This document shows positions 7,484-16,546 of a DNA stretch of 43,278 bases, in pieces (the stretch's first letter is position 1; each line of letters opens with the position of its first letter). The stretch covers positions 31,014 to 74,291 of the forward strand of contig CAJULV010000016.1 in the NCBI GenBank assembly GCA_910587555.1, given 5' to 3'. The stretch comes from an uncultured Acetatifactor sp. (GTDB taxonomy: Bacteria; Bacillota; Clostridia; Lachnospirales; Lachnospiraceae). The translations under genes were made by a program, and so were the position numbers. The notes under the pieces were generated by a model that ran no database searches, was not told the DNA's origin, and was given only the letters and a program-made list of their open reading frames with translations.

Positions 7484-9220
7484 ATGCTTTCGGACAATAA
7501 CAAAATAGCCCACAGGAAGAAAATGCTGGTGAGTTTCCTTCTTTTTACCGGAATGTTTGCTTTTCTGTTTGGGCGGCTGGTATACCTGTGTGTCTGGCAG
7601 GCGGAACACTACGCCGCAATGGCTACCGATCTGCATGAGCGGGAGCGCAGTATTAAGGCTGCAAGAGGGCGTATTTTAGACCGTAACGGCAAGGTTCTGG
7701 CGGATAACAGGACGGTATGCACCGTATCCGTTATCTATAATCAGATAGAGGATCGGGAAAAGGTAATCGAGATTCTCTGCAGGGAACTGGAGCTGACAGA
7801 GGAGTACGTGCGGAAAAGGGTTGAAAAGTATTCCTCCATGGAGCGTATCAAGAGCAATGTGGATAAGGAAGTGGGGGATCGTATCAGGGAATACGGCCTG
7901 GCCGGGGTGAAAGTGGATGAGGATTACAAGCGTTATTATCCGCATGATGAGCTGGCCAGTAAGGTGCTGGGATTTACAGGCGGCGATAATCAGGGTATCA
8001 TCGGCCTGGAAGTGGCATATGATAAATACATGGAGGGAAAAGCGGGAAAAATCCTGACAGTGACGGACGCCAGGGGAATCGAGGTGGAATCTGCCGGGGA
8101 GCGGCGGATTGAGCCGGTGGCAGGCCTGGATTTATGTATCAGCATGGACTTGAATATCCAGTATTATGCCACACAGCTGGCAAACCAGGCGCTTGCCACA
8201 AAGCAGGCGGACAGTGTCTCCATACTGGTGATGAATCCGCAGAACGGGGAAATCCTTGCCATGGCCAACGTGCCGGAATTTGATTTAAATCAGCCCTTTG
8301 AACTGCCGGAGGGCACGGAGGAGAATCTCACTTCGGAGGAGCGGCAGAACCTGCTGAACGGCATCTGGCGAAACGGATGCATTAACGATACATATGAGCC
8401 GGGTTCTACTTTTAAAGTTATAACGGCGGCTGCCGGATTGTCCGCAGGAGTGGTGACACCGGCCAGTTCATTCAGCTGTCCGGGCTTCATCATCGTAGAT
8501 GACAGAAAGATACGCTGTCATAAGGTGGCCGGACACGGCAGCCAGGATTTTACACATACCATGATGAATTCCTGCAATCCTGCGCTGATTACAGTGGGGA
8601 TGAGGCTGGGAATCGACAGTTACTACAGCTATTTTGAGCAGTTTGGCCTGAAGGCGAAGACAGGCATTGACCTGCCGGGTGAGGCGGGCACCATTATGCA
8701 CAGGAAAGAAGATATGGGGAATGTAGAACTTGCCACGGTTGCCTTCGGTCAGTCTTTTCAAATTACGCCCATACAGCTGGTTACCACAGTATCTTCCATT
8801 ATAAACGGGGGAAAGCGGGTGACACCGCATTTCGGGATTTGCACCAGGGATGCGGACGGCAATGTGGTGGAGAATTTTGAATACCCGGTGACGGAAGGCA
8901 TCGTGACGGAGGAGGTCAGCGCCACCATGCGGGAAATCCTGGAGATGGTGGTAAAGGAGGGCAGCGGCTCCAACGGCAAAGTGGAGGGGTTCCGGGTGGG
9001 AGGCAAGACGGCAACCAGTCAGACCCTGCCAAGGGGAAGCGGGCGTTATATTGCTTCTTTTATCGGTTTTGCGCCGGCGGATAACCCGCAGGTGATTGCC
9101 TTGGCCATTGTAAACAATCCGCAGGGGGTGTATTACGGAGGACAGGTAGCGGCGCCGATAATCCGACAGCTGTACGAGAATATCCTGCCTTATATGGGGA
9201 TTGAGGAATATCATGAATGA
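7484..9220 (+). CDS. SpoVD-like class B penicillin-binding protein with KTA in place of KTG
   Basis: A 578-residue class B PBP with a short basic N-terminus, one transmembrane helix (about 16-36), a dimerisation region from ARGRILDRNGKVLADN, and the transpeptidase domain. STFK lies at 308-311 and SCN at 363-365. The third motif reads GGKTATSQ, with K508-T509-A510 instead of KTG. There are no PASTA repeats. Two PBPs in tandem in dcw clusters usually mean a vegetative FtsI plus a sporulation SpoVD, and this one resembles SpoVD in length and position. The role is inference. A 153-nt gap separates it from the first PBP, and I see no convincing promoter there. GAGG at 7475-7478 fixes the ATG. Confidence 0.9.
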   Translation: MLSDNNKIAHRKKMLVSFLLFTGMFAFLFGRLVYLCVWQAEHYAAMATDLHERERSIKAARGRILDRNGKVLADNRTVCTVSVIYNQIEDREKVIEILCRELELTEEYVRKRVEKYSSMERIKSNVDKEVGDRIREYGLAGVKVDEDYKRYYPHDELASKVLGFTGGDNQGIIGLEVAYDKYMEGKAGKILTVTDARGIEVESAGERRIEPVAGLDLCISMDLNIQYYATQLANQALATKQADSVSILVMNPQNGEILAMANVPEFDLNQPFELPEGTEENLTSEERQNLLNGIWRNGCINDTYEPGSTFKVITAAAGLSAGVVTPASSFSCPGFIIVDDRKIRCHKVAGHGSQDFTHTMMNSCNPALITVGMRLGIDSYYSYFEQFGLKAKTGIDLPGEAGTIMHRKEDMGNVELATVAFGQSFQITPIQLVTTVSSIINGGKRVTPHFGICTRDADGNVVENFEYPVTEGIVTEEVSATMREILEMVVKEGSGSNGKVEGFRVGGKTATSQTLPRGSGRYIASFIGFAPADNPQVIALAIVNNPQGVYYGGQVAAPIIRQLYENILPYMGIEEYHE

Positions 9221-9339
9221 ACAGTAAGCGCAGGTGCGGTGTATGAGTTCGGCTACGGACGCAATTCCTGAATGCCCGAAAACGAATCCGGGGAGCCAGG
9301 GTGCCCTGCCTGCGGAACCGAAATAGAAAGGATTGGATG

Positions 9340-10299
9340 ATGGGTAAGAACAGCATAACGGCAGTCCTGCTTTCCTTCAGCATCAGCGCACTGGCCGGAC
9401 CGATACTGATTCCCTTTCTGAGGCGGCTGAAATGCGGCCAGACAGTCCGGGACGACGGGCCGGCCGCTCACCTGAAAAAGTCGGGGACCCCCACTATGGG
9501 CGGTATATTGATTCTGGCAAGTGTGCTGGCCACTTCGGCGGCATTTATGAAAGAGTACCCCAGGATAGCACCGGTTTTGTTTCTTACGGTAGGATTCGGC
9601 CTGGTAGGCCTGACGGATGATTACATAAAAGTAGTATGCAGACGTTCCATGGGGCTTTCGGCCTGGCAGAAGCTTTTCGGCCAGTTGGTCGTTACAGGGG
9701 GATTTGCATGGTATCTGGTTCGGTATGCAGATGTGAGCCTGGCCATGAAGGCGCCCTGGATGCCGGGGAAATACCTGGATTTTGGAGTGTGGAATATACC
9801 GATCCTGTTCTTTATCGTCCTGGGAACGGCCAATGGGACCAATTTCACCGACGGGCTGGACGGCTTGGCGGGGAGCGTCACACTGATGGTAGCGGTATTT
9901 TTCTCCGTGGTGTCGATTGGGACGGCTTCCGGGATAGAGCCTTTGACCTGTGCTGTGGCAGGGGCGCTGATGGGATTTCTGCTCTTCAACGTATATCCGG
10001 CGACAGTATTTATGGGAGATACCGGTTCGCTGGCGCTGGGCGGCTTTGTGGCGGGATGTGCCTATGTGATGCAGATGCCGCTGTACATAGCGATTGTCGG
10101 TATTGTATATCTGATAGAAGTATGCTCCGTCATTGTGCAGGTGGGGTATTTTAAGGTCAGCGGAGGAAAGCGTATTTTGAAGATGGCGCCCCTTCACCAT
10201 CACTTTGAACTCAGCGGATGGTCAGAGACCAGGATTACGGCGCTCTTTACCATCATTACGGCCCTGATGTGCCTGCTGGCACTCAGAGCGCTGGGCTGA
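9340..10299 (+). CDS. mraY: Phospho-N-acetylmuramoyl-pentapeptide transferase MraY
   Basis: MraY makes lipid I by moving phospho-MurNAc-pentapeptide onto undecaprenyl phosphate at the inner face of the membrane. The 319 residues carry the family motifs in order: HLKKSGTPTMGG, LTDDYIK, the catalytic region NFTDGLDGLAG, VFMGDTGSLALGG and the terminal APLHHHFELSGW. About ten hydrophobic helices are visible. The open frame reaches GTG 9301. ATG 9340 (or 9337) has AGAAAGG at 9325-9331 at the right distance. The 119 nt before it hold nothing I can assign. Confidence 0.96.
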   Translation: MGKNSITAVLLSFSISALAGPILIPFLRRLKCGQTVRDDGPAAHLKKSGTPTMGGILILASVLATSAAFMKEYPRIAPVLFLTVGFGLVGLTDDYIKVVCRRSMGLSAWQKLFGQLVVTGGFAWYLVRYADVSLAMKAPWMPGKYLDFGVWNIPILFFIVLGTANGTNFTDGLDGLAGSVTLMVAVFFSVVSIGTASGIEPLTCAVAGALMGFLLFNVYPATVFMGDTGSLALGGFVAGCAYVMQMPLYIAIVGIVYLIEVCSVIVQVGYFKVSGGKRILKMAPLHHHFELSGWSETRITALFTIITALMCLLALRALG

Positions 10300-10347
10300 G
10301 TGCGGATTCCGTCTGCGTACAGAACTGGAATCAGAAAGGAAAATAAA

Positions 10348-11712
10348 ATGAGAGCAGGAGAGAAATGCCTGGTAATCGGTTCCGGCTTAAGCGGAATCGG
10401 TTCTGCCGGACTTTTGGAGCACATGGGTGCGGAAGTGACAGTGTACGACAGCAATGAGAAACTGAGTGCGGAGGAACTGCGGGAACGCCTTCCAAAGGGC
10501 AGCAGGGCTTCCTGCATCACCGGAGAGCTGCCGGGACAGGTTCTGGAAGATACGGAAACCGTAGTGCTGAGTCCCGGAGTACCCACGGATATTCCGCTGG
10601 TGAAGGCGCTGAGAGACCGGGGTGCGGCCATTATAGGGGAGATAGAGCTGGGATTCCGGCAAGAGAAGGGAAGAGTGGCGGCCATCACCGGCACCAACGG
10701 CAAAACTACCACCACCACTCTGGTGGGTGAGATTATGAAAGCACACCTGGGGGAGGATAAGACGTTTGTGGTGGGCAATATCGGCAATCCCTATACCTCG
10801 GAATGCCTGAAGACAGCCGCTGATACCGTAACGGTGGGAGAGATCAGCTCCTTTCAGCTGGAGACGACTTCTTCTTTTCATCCGGCGGTGTCAGCCATCC
10901 TGAACATTACTCCGGATCACTTAAACCGGCACCACACCATGGAAGCCTATGTGGCGGCAAAGGAAAACATTGCTGCAAATCAGGACGAAAACGATATCTG
11001 TGTACTGAATTTCGATAATACATATACCAGGGACTTTGCGGAGAGATGTCCTGCGGAAGTTGTTTTCTTCTCATCCGCCCGTAAGCCGGAAAAGGGATAT
11101 TTCCTGAAAGGAGACAGGGTAGTGAAGGTTTCCGGGGGACAGGAGCGGGAACTGCTGGATATTCACAGGGATATGAATCTGGTGGGCGTGTGCAATGTGG
11201 AAAATGTGATGGCAGCAATCGCCGTTGCCGAGGGGCTGGGGGTTCCCATGGATACCATCCTGAAGGCGGTGAAAGAATTCAGGGCGGTGGAACACAGAAT
11301 TGAATTTGTGGCATCCAGGGGAGGCGTGGATTACTATAACGATTCCAAGGGGACGAATCCGGACGCAGCGATCCAGGGTATCCGCGCCATGACCAGGCCT
11401 ACGGTCCTCATCGGCGGCGGATATGACAAGGGCAGCGAATATGATGCGTGGATTGAAAGTTTTGACGGCAAGGTGAAATGGCTGGTACTCATCGGCCAGA
11501 CCAGGGAAAAAATCGCGGAATGTGCCAGACGGCACGGGTTCAGCAGGATATGTTTTGCGGATACTTTTGAGGAATGCCTGAAGCTTTGTACAGAGCTGGC
11601 GGAAGAAGGAGATGCGGTGCTTCTGTCGCCTGCCTGTGCCAGCTGGGGGATGTTTCCCAATTATGAGGTAAGAGGACAGATGTTTAAGGAATATGTCAAC
11701 AGATTGGAATGA
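10348..11712 (+). CDS. murD: UDP-N-acetylmuramoyl-L-alanine:D-glutamate ligase MurD
   Basis: MurD adds D-glutamate to UDP-MurNAc-L-Ala in the cytoplasm. The 454-residue length is normal. The N-terminal Rossmann motif VIGSGLSGIGSA is followed by the Mur-ligase P-loop TGTNGKTTTTT (114-124), the ITPDHLNRH segment, the EHRIEFV motif and YNDSKGTNPDA. The open frame extends to GTG 10300, but ATG 10348 has AAAGGA at 10335-10340 and gives the standard start. It sits between mraY and ftsW with short gaps. Confidence 0.96.
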   Translation: MRAGEKCLVIGSGLSGIGSAGLLEHMGAEVTVYDSNEKLSAEELRERLPKGSRASCITGELPGQVLEDTETVVLSPGVPTDIPLVKALRDRGAAIIGEIELGFRQEKGRVAAITGTNGKTTTTTLVGEIMKAHLGEDKTFVVGNIGNPYTSECLKTAADTVTVGEISSFQLETTSSFHPAVSAILNITPDHLNRHHTMEAYVAAKENIAANQDENDICVLNFDNTYTRDFAERCPAEVVFFSSARKPEKGYFLKGDRVVKVSGGQERELLDIHRDMNLVGVCNVENVMAAIAVAEGLGVPMDTILKAVKEFRAVEHRIEFVASRGGVDYYNDSKGTNPDAAIQGIRAMTRPTVLIGGGYDKGSEYDAWIESFDGKVKWLVLIGQTREKIAECARRHGFSRICFADTFEECLKLCTELAEEGDAVLLSPACASWGMFPNYEVRGQMFKEYVNRLE

Positions 11713-11741
11713 GAAGCCGGAGATAAAGGCAGGGAGTATAT

Positions 11742-12908
11742 ATGACGGCACAGAGAACGGCAAAGCGAAAGAAAAAGGAACAATCTGAATATTTTTTTGA
11801 TTACAGCCTTCTGTTTATTGTGCTGTTTCTCCTGGGATTCGGGCTGGTGATGATCTATTCAGCCAGCTCTTACAGCGCGTTTGAGGAGTTTAAGGACACG
11901 GCACATTACCTGAAGAAGCAGCTGACAGCCATTGTCATAGGATTGGTGCTGATGATTATCACGGCCAATATCCCTTATCATTTCTGGGAGCGGTTTTCGC
12001 TGCTTGGATATCTGGTGGCTGCCGCCCTTATCCCGTTGGTATTGACGCCTCTGGGTGTGGAATCCCACGGGGCAAAGCGATGGATCAAGATTCCCGGGGT
12101 GGGTTTCAACCTGCAGCCTGCGGAGGTGGCGAAGATTGCCATTATCCTGTTTCTGGCAGTGCTGGTATGCAAGATGGGAAGGGGAATCCGCAGTTTTAAG
12201 GGATTTTGCGTGATGATGTTCTTTCCGTTACCCCTGGCGGCAGAGGTATACATAATCACAAAAAATATGAGTTCGGCACTGATTATCCTTGGGATTGCCG
12301 TGATCATGGTATTTGTGGCCAGTCCGGACTACAAAAAATTCGTCATTATGGCCCTGGTTGTAATAGCGGCGGCATCGGTGATTATCTATCTGGTGGCATC
12401 CGGAAGCGATATCCTGAAATTCCGCGGCAACCGTATCCGCTCCTGGCTGGACCCGGAGAGCGACCCTTCCGATACCGGGTTTCAGACACTGCAGGGATTG
12501 TATGCCATCGGAAGCGGCGGAATCTGGGGCAAAGGCCTGGGGCAGAGCATGCAGAAGCTCAGTTTTCTTCCCGAGGCCCAGAATGATATGATTTTCTCCA
12601 TTATCTGCGAGGAACTGGGGCTGTTCGGGGCCGTTGCCGTTATCCTGATGTTCGTTATGCTTCTTTGGAGGATGATGGTGATTGCCAACAATGCCACAGA
12701 CCTGTTCGGGGCGATGCTGGTGGTTGGGGTCATGGGACATATCGCCGTTCAGGCCATACTGAACATCGCCGTTGTGACGGCAACGATCCCCAACACCGGT
12801 ATTTCTCTTCCGTTTATCAGTTACGGAGGATCTTCGGTGATGTTTCTTCTAATAGAAATAGGGCTGGTACTGAGCGTGGCCCGGAGAATCCAGCTCAAAG
12901 AGCTGTAG
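11742..12908 (+). CDS. ftsW: SEDS-family lipid II polymerase FtsW
   Basis: A 388-residue SEDS glycosyltransferase with about ten transmembrane segments. FtsW polymerises lipid II at the septum in partnership with a class B PBP. The sequence shows a basic Lys/Arg N-terminus, GLVMIYSASS, the GAKRWIKIPGVGFNLQPAE region, and the family signature NTGISLPFISYGGSS near the end. Position in the cluster favours FtsW (or the sporulation paralogue SpoVE) over RodA. AGGGAG lies just before ATG 11742. Confidence 0.94.
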   Translation: MTAQRTAKRKKKEQSEYFFDYSLLFIVLFLLGFGLVMIYSASSYSAFEEFKDTAHYLKKQLTAIVIGLVLMIITANIPYHFWERFSLLGYLVAAALIPLVLTPLGVESHGAKRWIKIPGVGFNLQPAEVAKIAIILFLAVLVCKMGRGIRSFKGFCVMMFFPLPLAAEVYIITKNMSSALIILGIAVIMVFVASPDYKKFVIMALVVIAAASVIIYLVASGSDILKFRGNRIRSWLDPESDPSDTGFQTLQGLYAIGSGGIWGKGLGQSMQKLSFLPEAQNDMIFSIICEELGLFGAVAVILMFVMLLWRMMVIANNATDLFGAMLVVGVMGHIAVQAILNIAVVTATIPNTGISLPFISYGGSSVMFLLIEIGLVLSVARRIQLKEL

Positions 12909-12989
12909 CCGGACAGACGGGTACCTCAGGGCAGGCTTGCGTAATCATGTCGAGCCGGCGGAAAATCCGGAAAGTAATCCTGTAAAAAT

Positions 12990-13031
12990 CCTGCGGCAGC
13001 TACGCCGTAACCGGGGCGCCGCTGCCGCAGG
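12990..13031. other. Perfect 11-bp inverted repeat between ftsW and murA
   Basis: CCTGCGGCAGC (12990-13000) pairs with GCTGCCGCAGG (13021-13031) around a 20-nt loop. No T tract follows on + and none is clear on -, so this is not a canonical terminator. It sits in the 221-nt gap that splits the cluster, and could be an attenuator, a processing site or a protein-binding palindrome. The remainder of the gap shows TAGAAT at 13091-13096 but no matching -35. Confidence 0.5.
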
Positions 13032-13129
13032 AGAATACCGCACAGCAATTGTGTGGGACAAGGTACGGAAGGGGCAGCTTTCTCATAGGATAGAATAGTT
13101 CAAATAAAAGAAAGCCGGATGGTGCTCTT

Positions 13130-14380
13130 ATGGATTCTATTCGTATTCAGGGGGGAATTGCCCTTCAGGGAAAAGTGCGCATACAGGGGTCAAAAAATGC
13201 TTCACTGCCTGTACTGGCAGCTACATTGCTGGTAAGAGAGGGTTCTGTTATCCGGAACTGTCCCCGGATAACAGACGTATTTTCCATGGTCAGTCTGTTG
13301 AAAAGCCTGGGCTGCAGCGTGTGCTGGCAGGAGACGGGCATCTTTGTGGATTCTTCAAATGTGAGGAAAGGGAAGATGCCCAGAGAGGCGGTGACAGGTA
13401 TGCGTTCTTCCCTCTGCCTGCTGGGGGCTTTGATAGGAAGATGCGGTGAAGTGGCCATGGAATACCCGGGAGGCTGTGTGATCGGAGAGCGTCCCATTGA
13501 TTTGCATCTGACCGCCCTGAGCCAGATGGGTGTCACATTCAGAGAGGCGGGGGGACAGCTGTGCGCTTCGGCAGACAGGCTTCAGGGCGCCCATATTATC
13601 CTGCCGTTTCCGTCAGTGGGGGCAACCGAGAATATTATTCTGGCAGGAGTGGCGGCAGAGGGTGAGACAGTACTGGAGGGTGCGGCCAGAGAGCCTGAAA
13701 TTCTGACTCTGTGCAGGTATCTGTGTTGCTGCGGTGCCTGTATTGAGGGGGCAGGGAGCAGTAAAATCGTGGTTCGGGGAGGACGGCGGCTGTGCGGTAC
13801 GGAATTCAGGGTGCCGGCGGATCGGATTGTGGCAGGCACCTATCTGCTGGGGTGTATCGGTGTGGGCGGAAGTGTTTTTCTGGAACATGCACCGGTGGAA
13901 GAACTGGATGCCGTGATTCTGACAGCGGAGCAAATGGGCGGGCATGTGTGCCGTTCCAGGGACGGTCTCTATGTACAGGCGCCCGCGAGACCGCTTCCGG
14001 TGAAGCTTGTCACGTCTCCATACCCGGGTTTTCCCACAGACCTGCAGTCGGTGGCGCTGGCTGTTTCCTCAGGGGGAAGCGGATGTACCGACATAGAAGA
14101 GACGATTTTCGAGAATCGATTTCGTATTGCGGAGGATTTGAAGAAAATGGGCGCCTGTATCGAGCAGGCAGATTCCCGCAGGGTGAGGGTTCGGGGAGTG
14201 GAAAAACTGCACGGAACACAGGTGGAAGCGAGAGAACTGCGGGGTGGCGCCGCACTGGTGACTGCCGGGCTGATGGCGGAGGGAGAGAGCCTTGTGAGGG
14301 GCTGTTCCTTTATATACCGCGGATATGAGAACATCTGCAGGGATTTCAGAGAGTTAGGAGCGCGTGTGACAAGTGTTTAA
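13130..14380 (+). CDS. murA: UDP-N-acetylglucosamine 1-carboxyvinyltransferase MurA
   Basis: MurA transfers enolpyruvate from PEP to UDP-GlcNAc, the first committed step of peptidoglycan synthesis and the target of fosfomycin. The 416-residue protein has GSKNASLPVLAA near the N-terminus with the catalytic Lys-Asn pair, and PGGCVIGERPIDLH with the PEP-binding Cys at 116, so it should be fosfomycin-sensitive (inference). FPTDLQS and a final FIYRGYENI segment also fit. Gram-positives often have two murA copies. This one lies between ftsW and divIB, where murG is more usual. It overlaps divIB by 8 nt. Confidence 0.94.
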   Translation: MDSIRIQGGIALQGKVRIQGSKNASLPVLAATLLVREGSVIRNCPRITDVFSMVSLLKSLGCSVCWQETGIFVDSSNVRKGKMPREAVTGMRSSLCLLGALIGRCGEVAMEYPGGCVIGERPIDLHLTALSQMGVTFREAGGQLCASADRLQGAHIILPFPSVGATENIILAGVAAEGETVLEGAAREPEILTLCRYLCCCGACIEGAGSSKIVVRGGRRLCGTEFRVPADRIVAGTYLLGCIGVGGSVFLEHAPVEELDAVILTAEQMGGHVCRSRDGLYVQAPARPLPVKLVTSPYPGFPTDLQSVALAVSSGGSGCTDIEETIFENRFRIAEDLKKMGACIEQADSRRVRVRGVEKLHGTQVEARELRGGAALVTAGLMAEGESLVRGCSFIYRGYENICRDFRELGARVTSV

Positions 14381-15104
14381 GAGCAAAAGAACAGGGCTGG
14401 GCCTGACGGCGGTGGTTATCCTTCTCCTGACGGCCGCATTGGGAGCGGGCAGCTATATAAAGAAAACCTATACCATCGAGACTGTCTATGTGGAGGGCAA
14501 TGTCCATTATTCGGAGGATGAAATCAAGGCAATTGTAATGGACGGATTTCTGGGGGATAATTCCCTTTACCTTTCCCTGAAGTATAAGGACAAGGGCATA
14601 GAGGGGATTCCCTTTGTAGACGTGGTGGATGTGGATATTCTGTCGCCGGATACCATTAAGATAATCGTGTATGAAAAAGTGCTGACAGGCTGCGTGAGAT
14701 ACCTGGACACCTATGTCTATTTTGACAGGGACGGATATGTGGTGGAAACCTCCGCAGTCCGGACGGTGGGAGTTCCGCAGATTATCGGGCTGCAGTTTGA
14801 CCATCTGGTGCTGGGGGAAAAGCTTCCGGTGGAGGATGACGGAATTTTCAACAGTATACTGGACCTCACGAAACTTCTGCAGAAATACAGCCTTACACCG
14901 GACAGGATTTATTTTAACAGCGGGAAGGAAATTACGGTTTACTTTGGCGATACAAAGATTGCCCTGGGAAACGAACCTTCCGCTCTGGAGGACAAGCTGA
15001 TGATCCTTCCCGGTTTCCTGCCGGAGCTGGAAGGGAAAAGCGGCACCCTGCAGATGCAGACTTTTGACGAAGACAGCGGGAAATATACATTTAAGCCGGG
15101 ATAA
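14373..15104 (+). CDS. divIB: Division protein DivIB/FtsQ
   Basis: A 243-residue bitopic protein with a short basic N-terminus, one transmembrane helix at about 8-26, a POTRA-like domain beginning IETVYVEGNVHYSEDEI, and a beta domain with VRYLDTYVYFDRDGYVV. This is the FtsQ/DivIB architecture, and its place directly before ftsZ is classical. It scaffolds FtsL and DivIC at the septum. The start is GTG 14373, inside the last codons of murA. AGGAG at 14356-14360 is 12 nt away, longer than ideal, so expression probably depends on coupling to murA. Confidence 0.9.
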   Translation: MFKSKRTGLGLTAVVILLLTAALGAGSYIKKTYTIETVYVEGNVHYSEDEIKAIVMDGFLGDNSLYLSLKYKDKGIEGIPFVDVVDVDILSPDTIKIIVYEKVLTGCVRYLDTYVYFDRDGYVVETSAVRTVGVPQIIGLQFDHLVLGEKLPVEDDGIFNSILDLTKLLQKYSLTPDRIYFNSGKEITVYFGDTKIALGNEPSALEDKLMILPGFLPELEGKSGTLQMQTFDEDSGKYTFKPG

Positions 15105-15134
15105 TAATTTCTAAGATATTTTTTCAGAAAATGG

Positions 15135-15163
15135 TTGCGAAATTTGATAAATGATTATATGAT
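15135..15163 (+). promoter_or_regulatory. Promoter of ftsZ
   Basis: TTGCGA (15135-15140), exactly 17 nt, then TATGAT (15158-15163) gives a good sigma-A promoter in the 103-nt gap between divIB and ftsZ. The leader would be only ~37 nt. It would let ftsZ be expressed independently of the upstream cluster. Confidence 0.7.
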
Positions 15164-15207
15164 AGTAGGTGTGGTTTGGAGTGAAGTTGGAAAAGGAGGA
15201 TGTACTC

Positions 15208-16380
15208 TTGCTGGAGATTAAGACGAACGATGCTGAATCTGCCGCCAAGATTATTGTGGTCGGTGTGGGCGGTGCAGGTAACAATGCTGTTAATAGAATG
15301 ATTGACGAACAAATAGAAGGCGTGGAGTTTATCGGGGTGAATACGGACAAGCAGGCACTGCAGCTCTGTAAGGCGCCCACCCTGCTGCAGATTGGGGAGA
15401 AGCTGACCAAAGGACTCGGGGCGGGAGCCAAGCCTGAGATCGGAGAGAAGGCAGCGGAGGAGAGTTCCGAGGAAATCGGTTCTGCTCTGAAGGGGGCGGA
15501 TATGGTCTTTGTCACCTGCGGCATGGGCGGCGGTACGGGAACCGGCGCCGCGCCCGTGGTGGCGAGGCTGGCAAAGGATATGGGAATCCTTACGGTCGGA
15601 GTCGTTACGAAGCCTTTCCGTTTCGAGGCCAGGACGCGTATGACAAATGCCCTGGGGGGGATCGAACGTATCAAAGAACATGTGGATACATTGATTGTGA
15701 TTCCCAACGATAAGCTTCTGGAGATTGTGGACAGGCGTACCACCATGCCCGAGGCGCTCAGGAAGGCTGACGAAGTCCTGCAGCAGGCGGTTCAGGGGAT
15801 TACGGACCTGATTAACAGGCCGGCAATCATCAATCTGGACTTTGCCGATATTCAGACCGTTATGAAGGACAAGGGTATCGCCCATATCGGCATAGGCGAG
15901 GGCAAGGGTGACGATAAGGCCCTGTCTGCCGTGAAGATGGCGGTGGAGAGTCCGCTGCTGGAGACTACCATCAATGGCGCTACGGATGTTATCCTCAACG
16001 TATCCGGCGATATTACGCTGCCGGATGCCAGTGATGCAGCAGACTTTGTACAGAGCCTCACGGGAGAGGATATCAACATCATTTTCGGTGCCATGTACGA
16101 TGAGTCCAAGACTGACAGCTGTACGGTTACGGTGATTGCCACGGGCCTGGAGGATGCGGCTAACGCAAATCCGGCACAGTCCAGGTTTGGTTCTTCCTCC
16201 ATATACAGGCCGCAGTCTACGCATATTGCGTCCAGTTCCCTGAAGGGACTGAATTCTCAGCCTGCCAGGCAGGAGGGGCCTCAGCCCGCTTCTTCCCAGG
16301 GGCTTCATAAGCCGGTAGATATCCGCAGTTCTGTGGAGGAGAAGACTTTGAAGATTCCGGACTTCCTGCAGAGGAAGTAA
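15208..16380 (+). CDS. ftsZ: Cell division protein FtsZ
   Basis: FtsZ is the tubulin-like GTPase that forms the division ring. The GTP-binding signature GGGTGTG lies at residues 107-113, after the N-terminal VGVGGAGNNAVNRM. The T7 synergy-loop region NLDFADIQTVM is intact. A linker rich in Ser/Gln leads to the conserved C-terminal peptide KIPDFLQRK that binds FtsA/SepF. The open frame goes back to GTG 15169, but TTG 15208 has AAGGAGGA (15193-15200) with a 7-nt gap and gives the clostridial N-terminus MLEIKTND. This makes 390 residues. It is the last gene before two hairpins. Confidence 0.97.
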   Translation: MLEIKTNDAESAAKIIVVGVGGAGNNAVNRMIDEQIEGVEFIGVNTDKQALQLCKAPTLLQIGEKLTKGLGAGAKPEIGEKAAEESSEEIGSALKGADMVFVTCGMGGGTGTGAAPVVARLAKDMGILTVGVVTKPFRFEARTRMTNALGGIERIKEHVDTLIVIPNDKLLEIVDRRTTMPEALRKADEVLQQAVQGITDLINRPAIINLDFADIQTVMKDKGIAHIGIGEGKGDDKALSAVKMAVESPLLETTINGATDVILNVSGDITLPDASDAADFVQSLTGEDINIIFGAMYDESKTDSCTVTVIATGLEDAANANPAQSRFGSSSIYRPQSTHIASSSLKGLNSQPARQEGPQPASSQGLHKPVDIRSSVEEKTLKIPDFLQRK

Positions 16381-16414
16381 GAAAGACCCTCGTTGTTTGG
16401 GACAGAATGACAGT

Positions 16415-16440
16415 CAGACCCCTGAAGGACAAGGGGTTTG
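16415..16440 (+). terminator. First hairpin after ftsZ
   Basis: CAGACCCCT (16415-16423) pairs with AGGGGTTTG (16432-16440) with one G-T pair. A short T-rich run follows. It may be a weak terminator backed up by the stronger one at 16517-16546. Confidence 0.55.
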
Positions 16441-16516
16441 TTTGCCGTCTCTGATTTAGGAATCGGAATGACTACATACATGTAATATTTAAAATTGAAA
16501 CAGGATGACACATTGA

Positions 16517-16546
16517 GAAACCGGGCAGAATAAGCCCGGTTTTTTG
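16517..16546 (+). terminator. Strong terminator ending the division cluster
   Basis: AACCGGGC (16519-16526) and GCCCGGTT (16534-16541) form a GC-rich stem with a 7-nt loop and run into six T. The last T residues are shared with the first Spo0A-like box of the spoIIGA promoter. Confidence 0.9.

Noticed and set aside
15124..16308. 394-aa minus-strand frame
   Set aside because: Antiparallel to ftsZ with no family-like sequence; a shadow of high-GC third positions.
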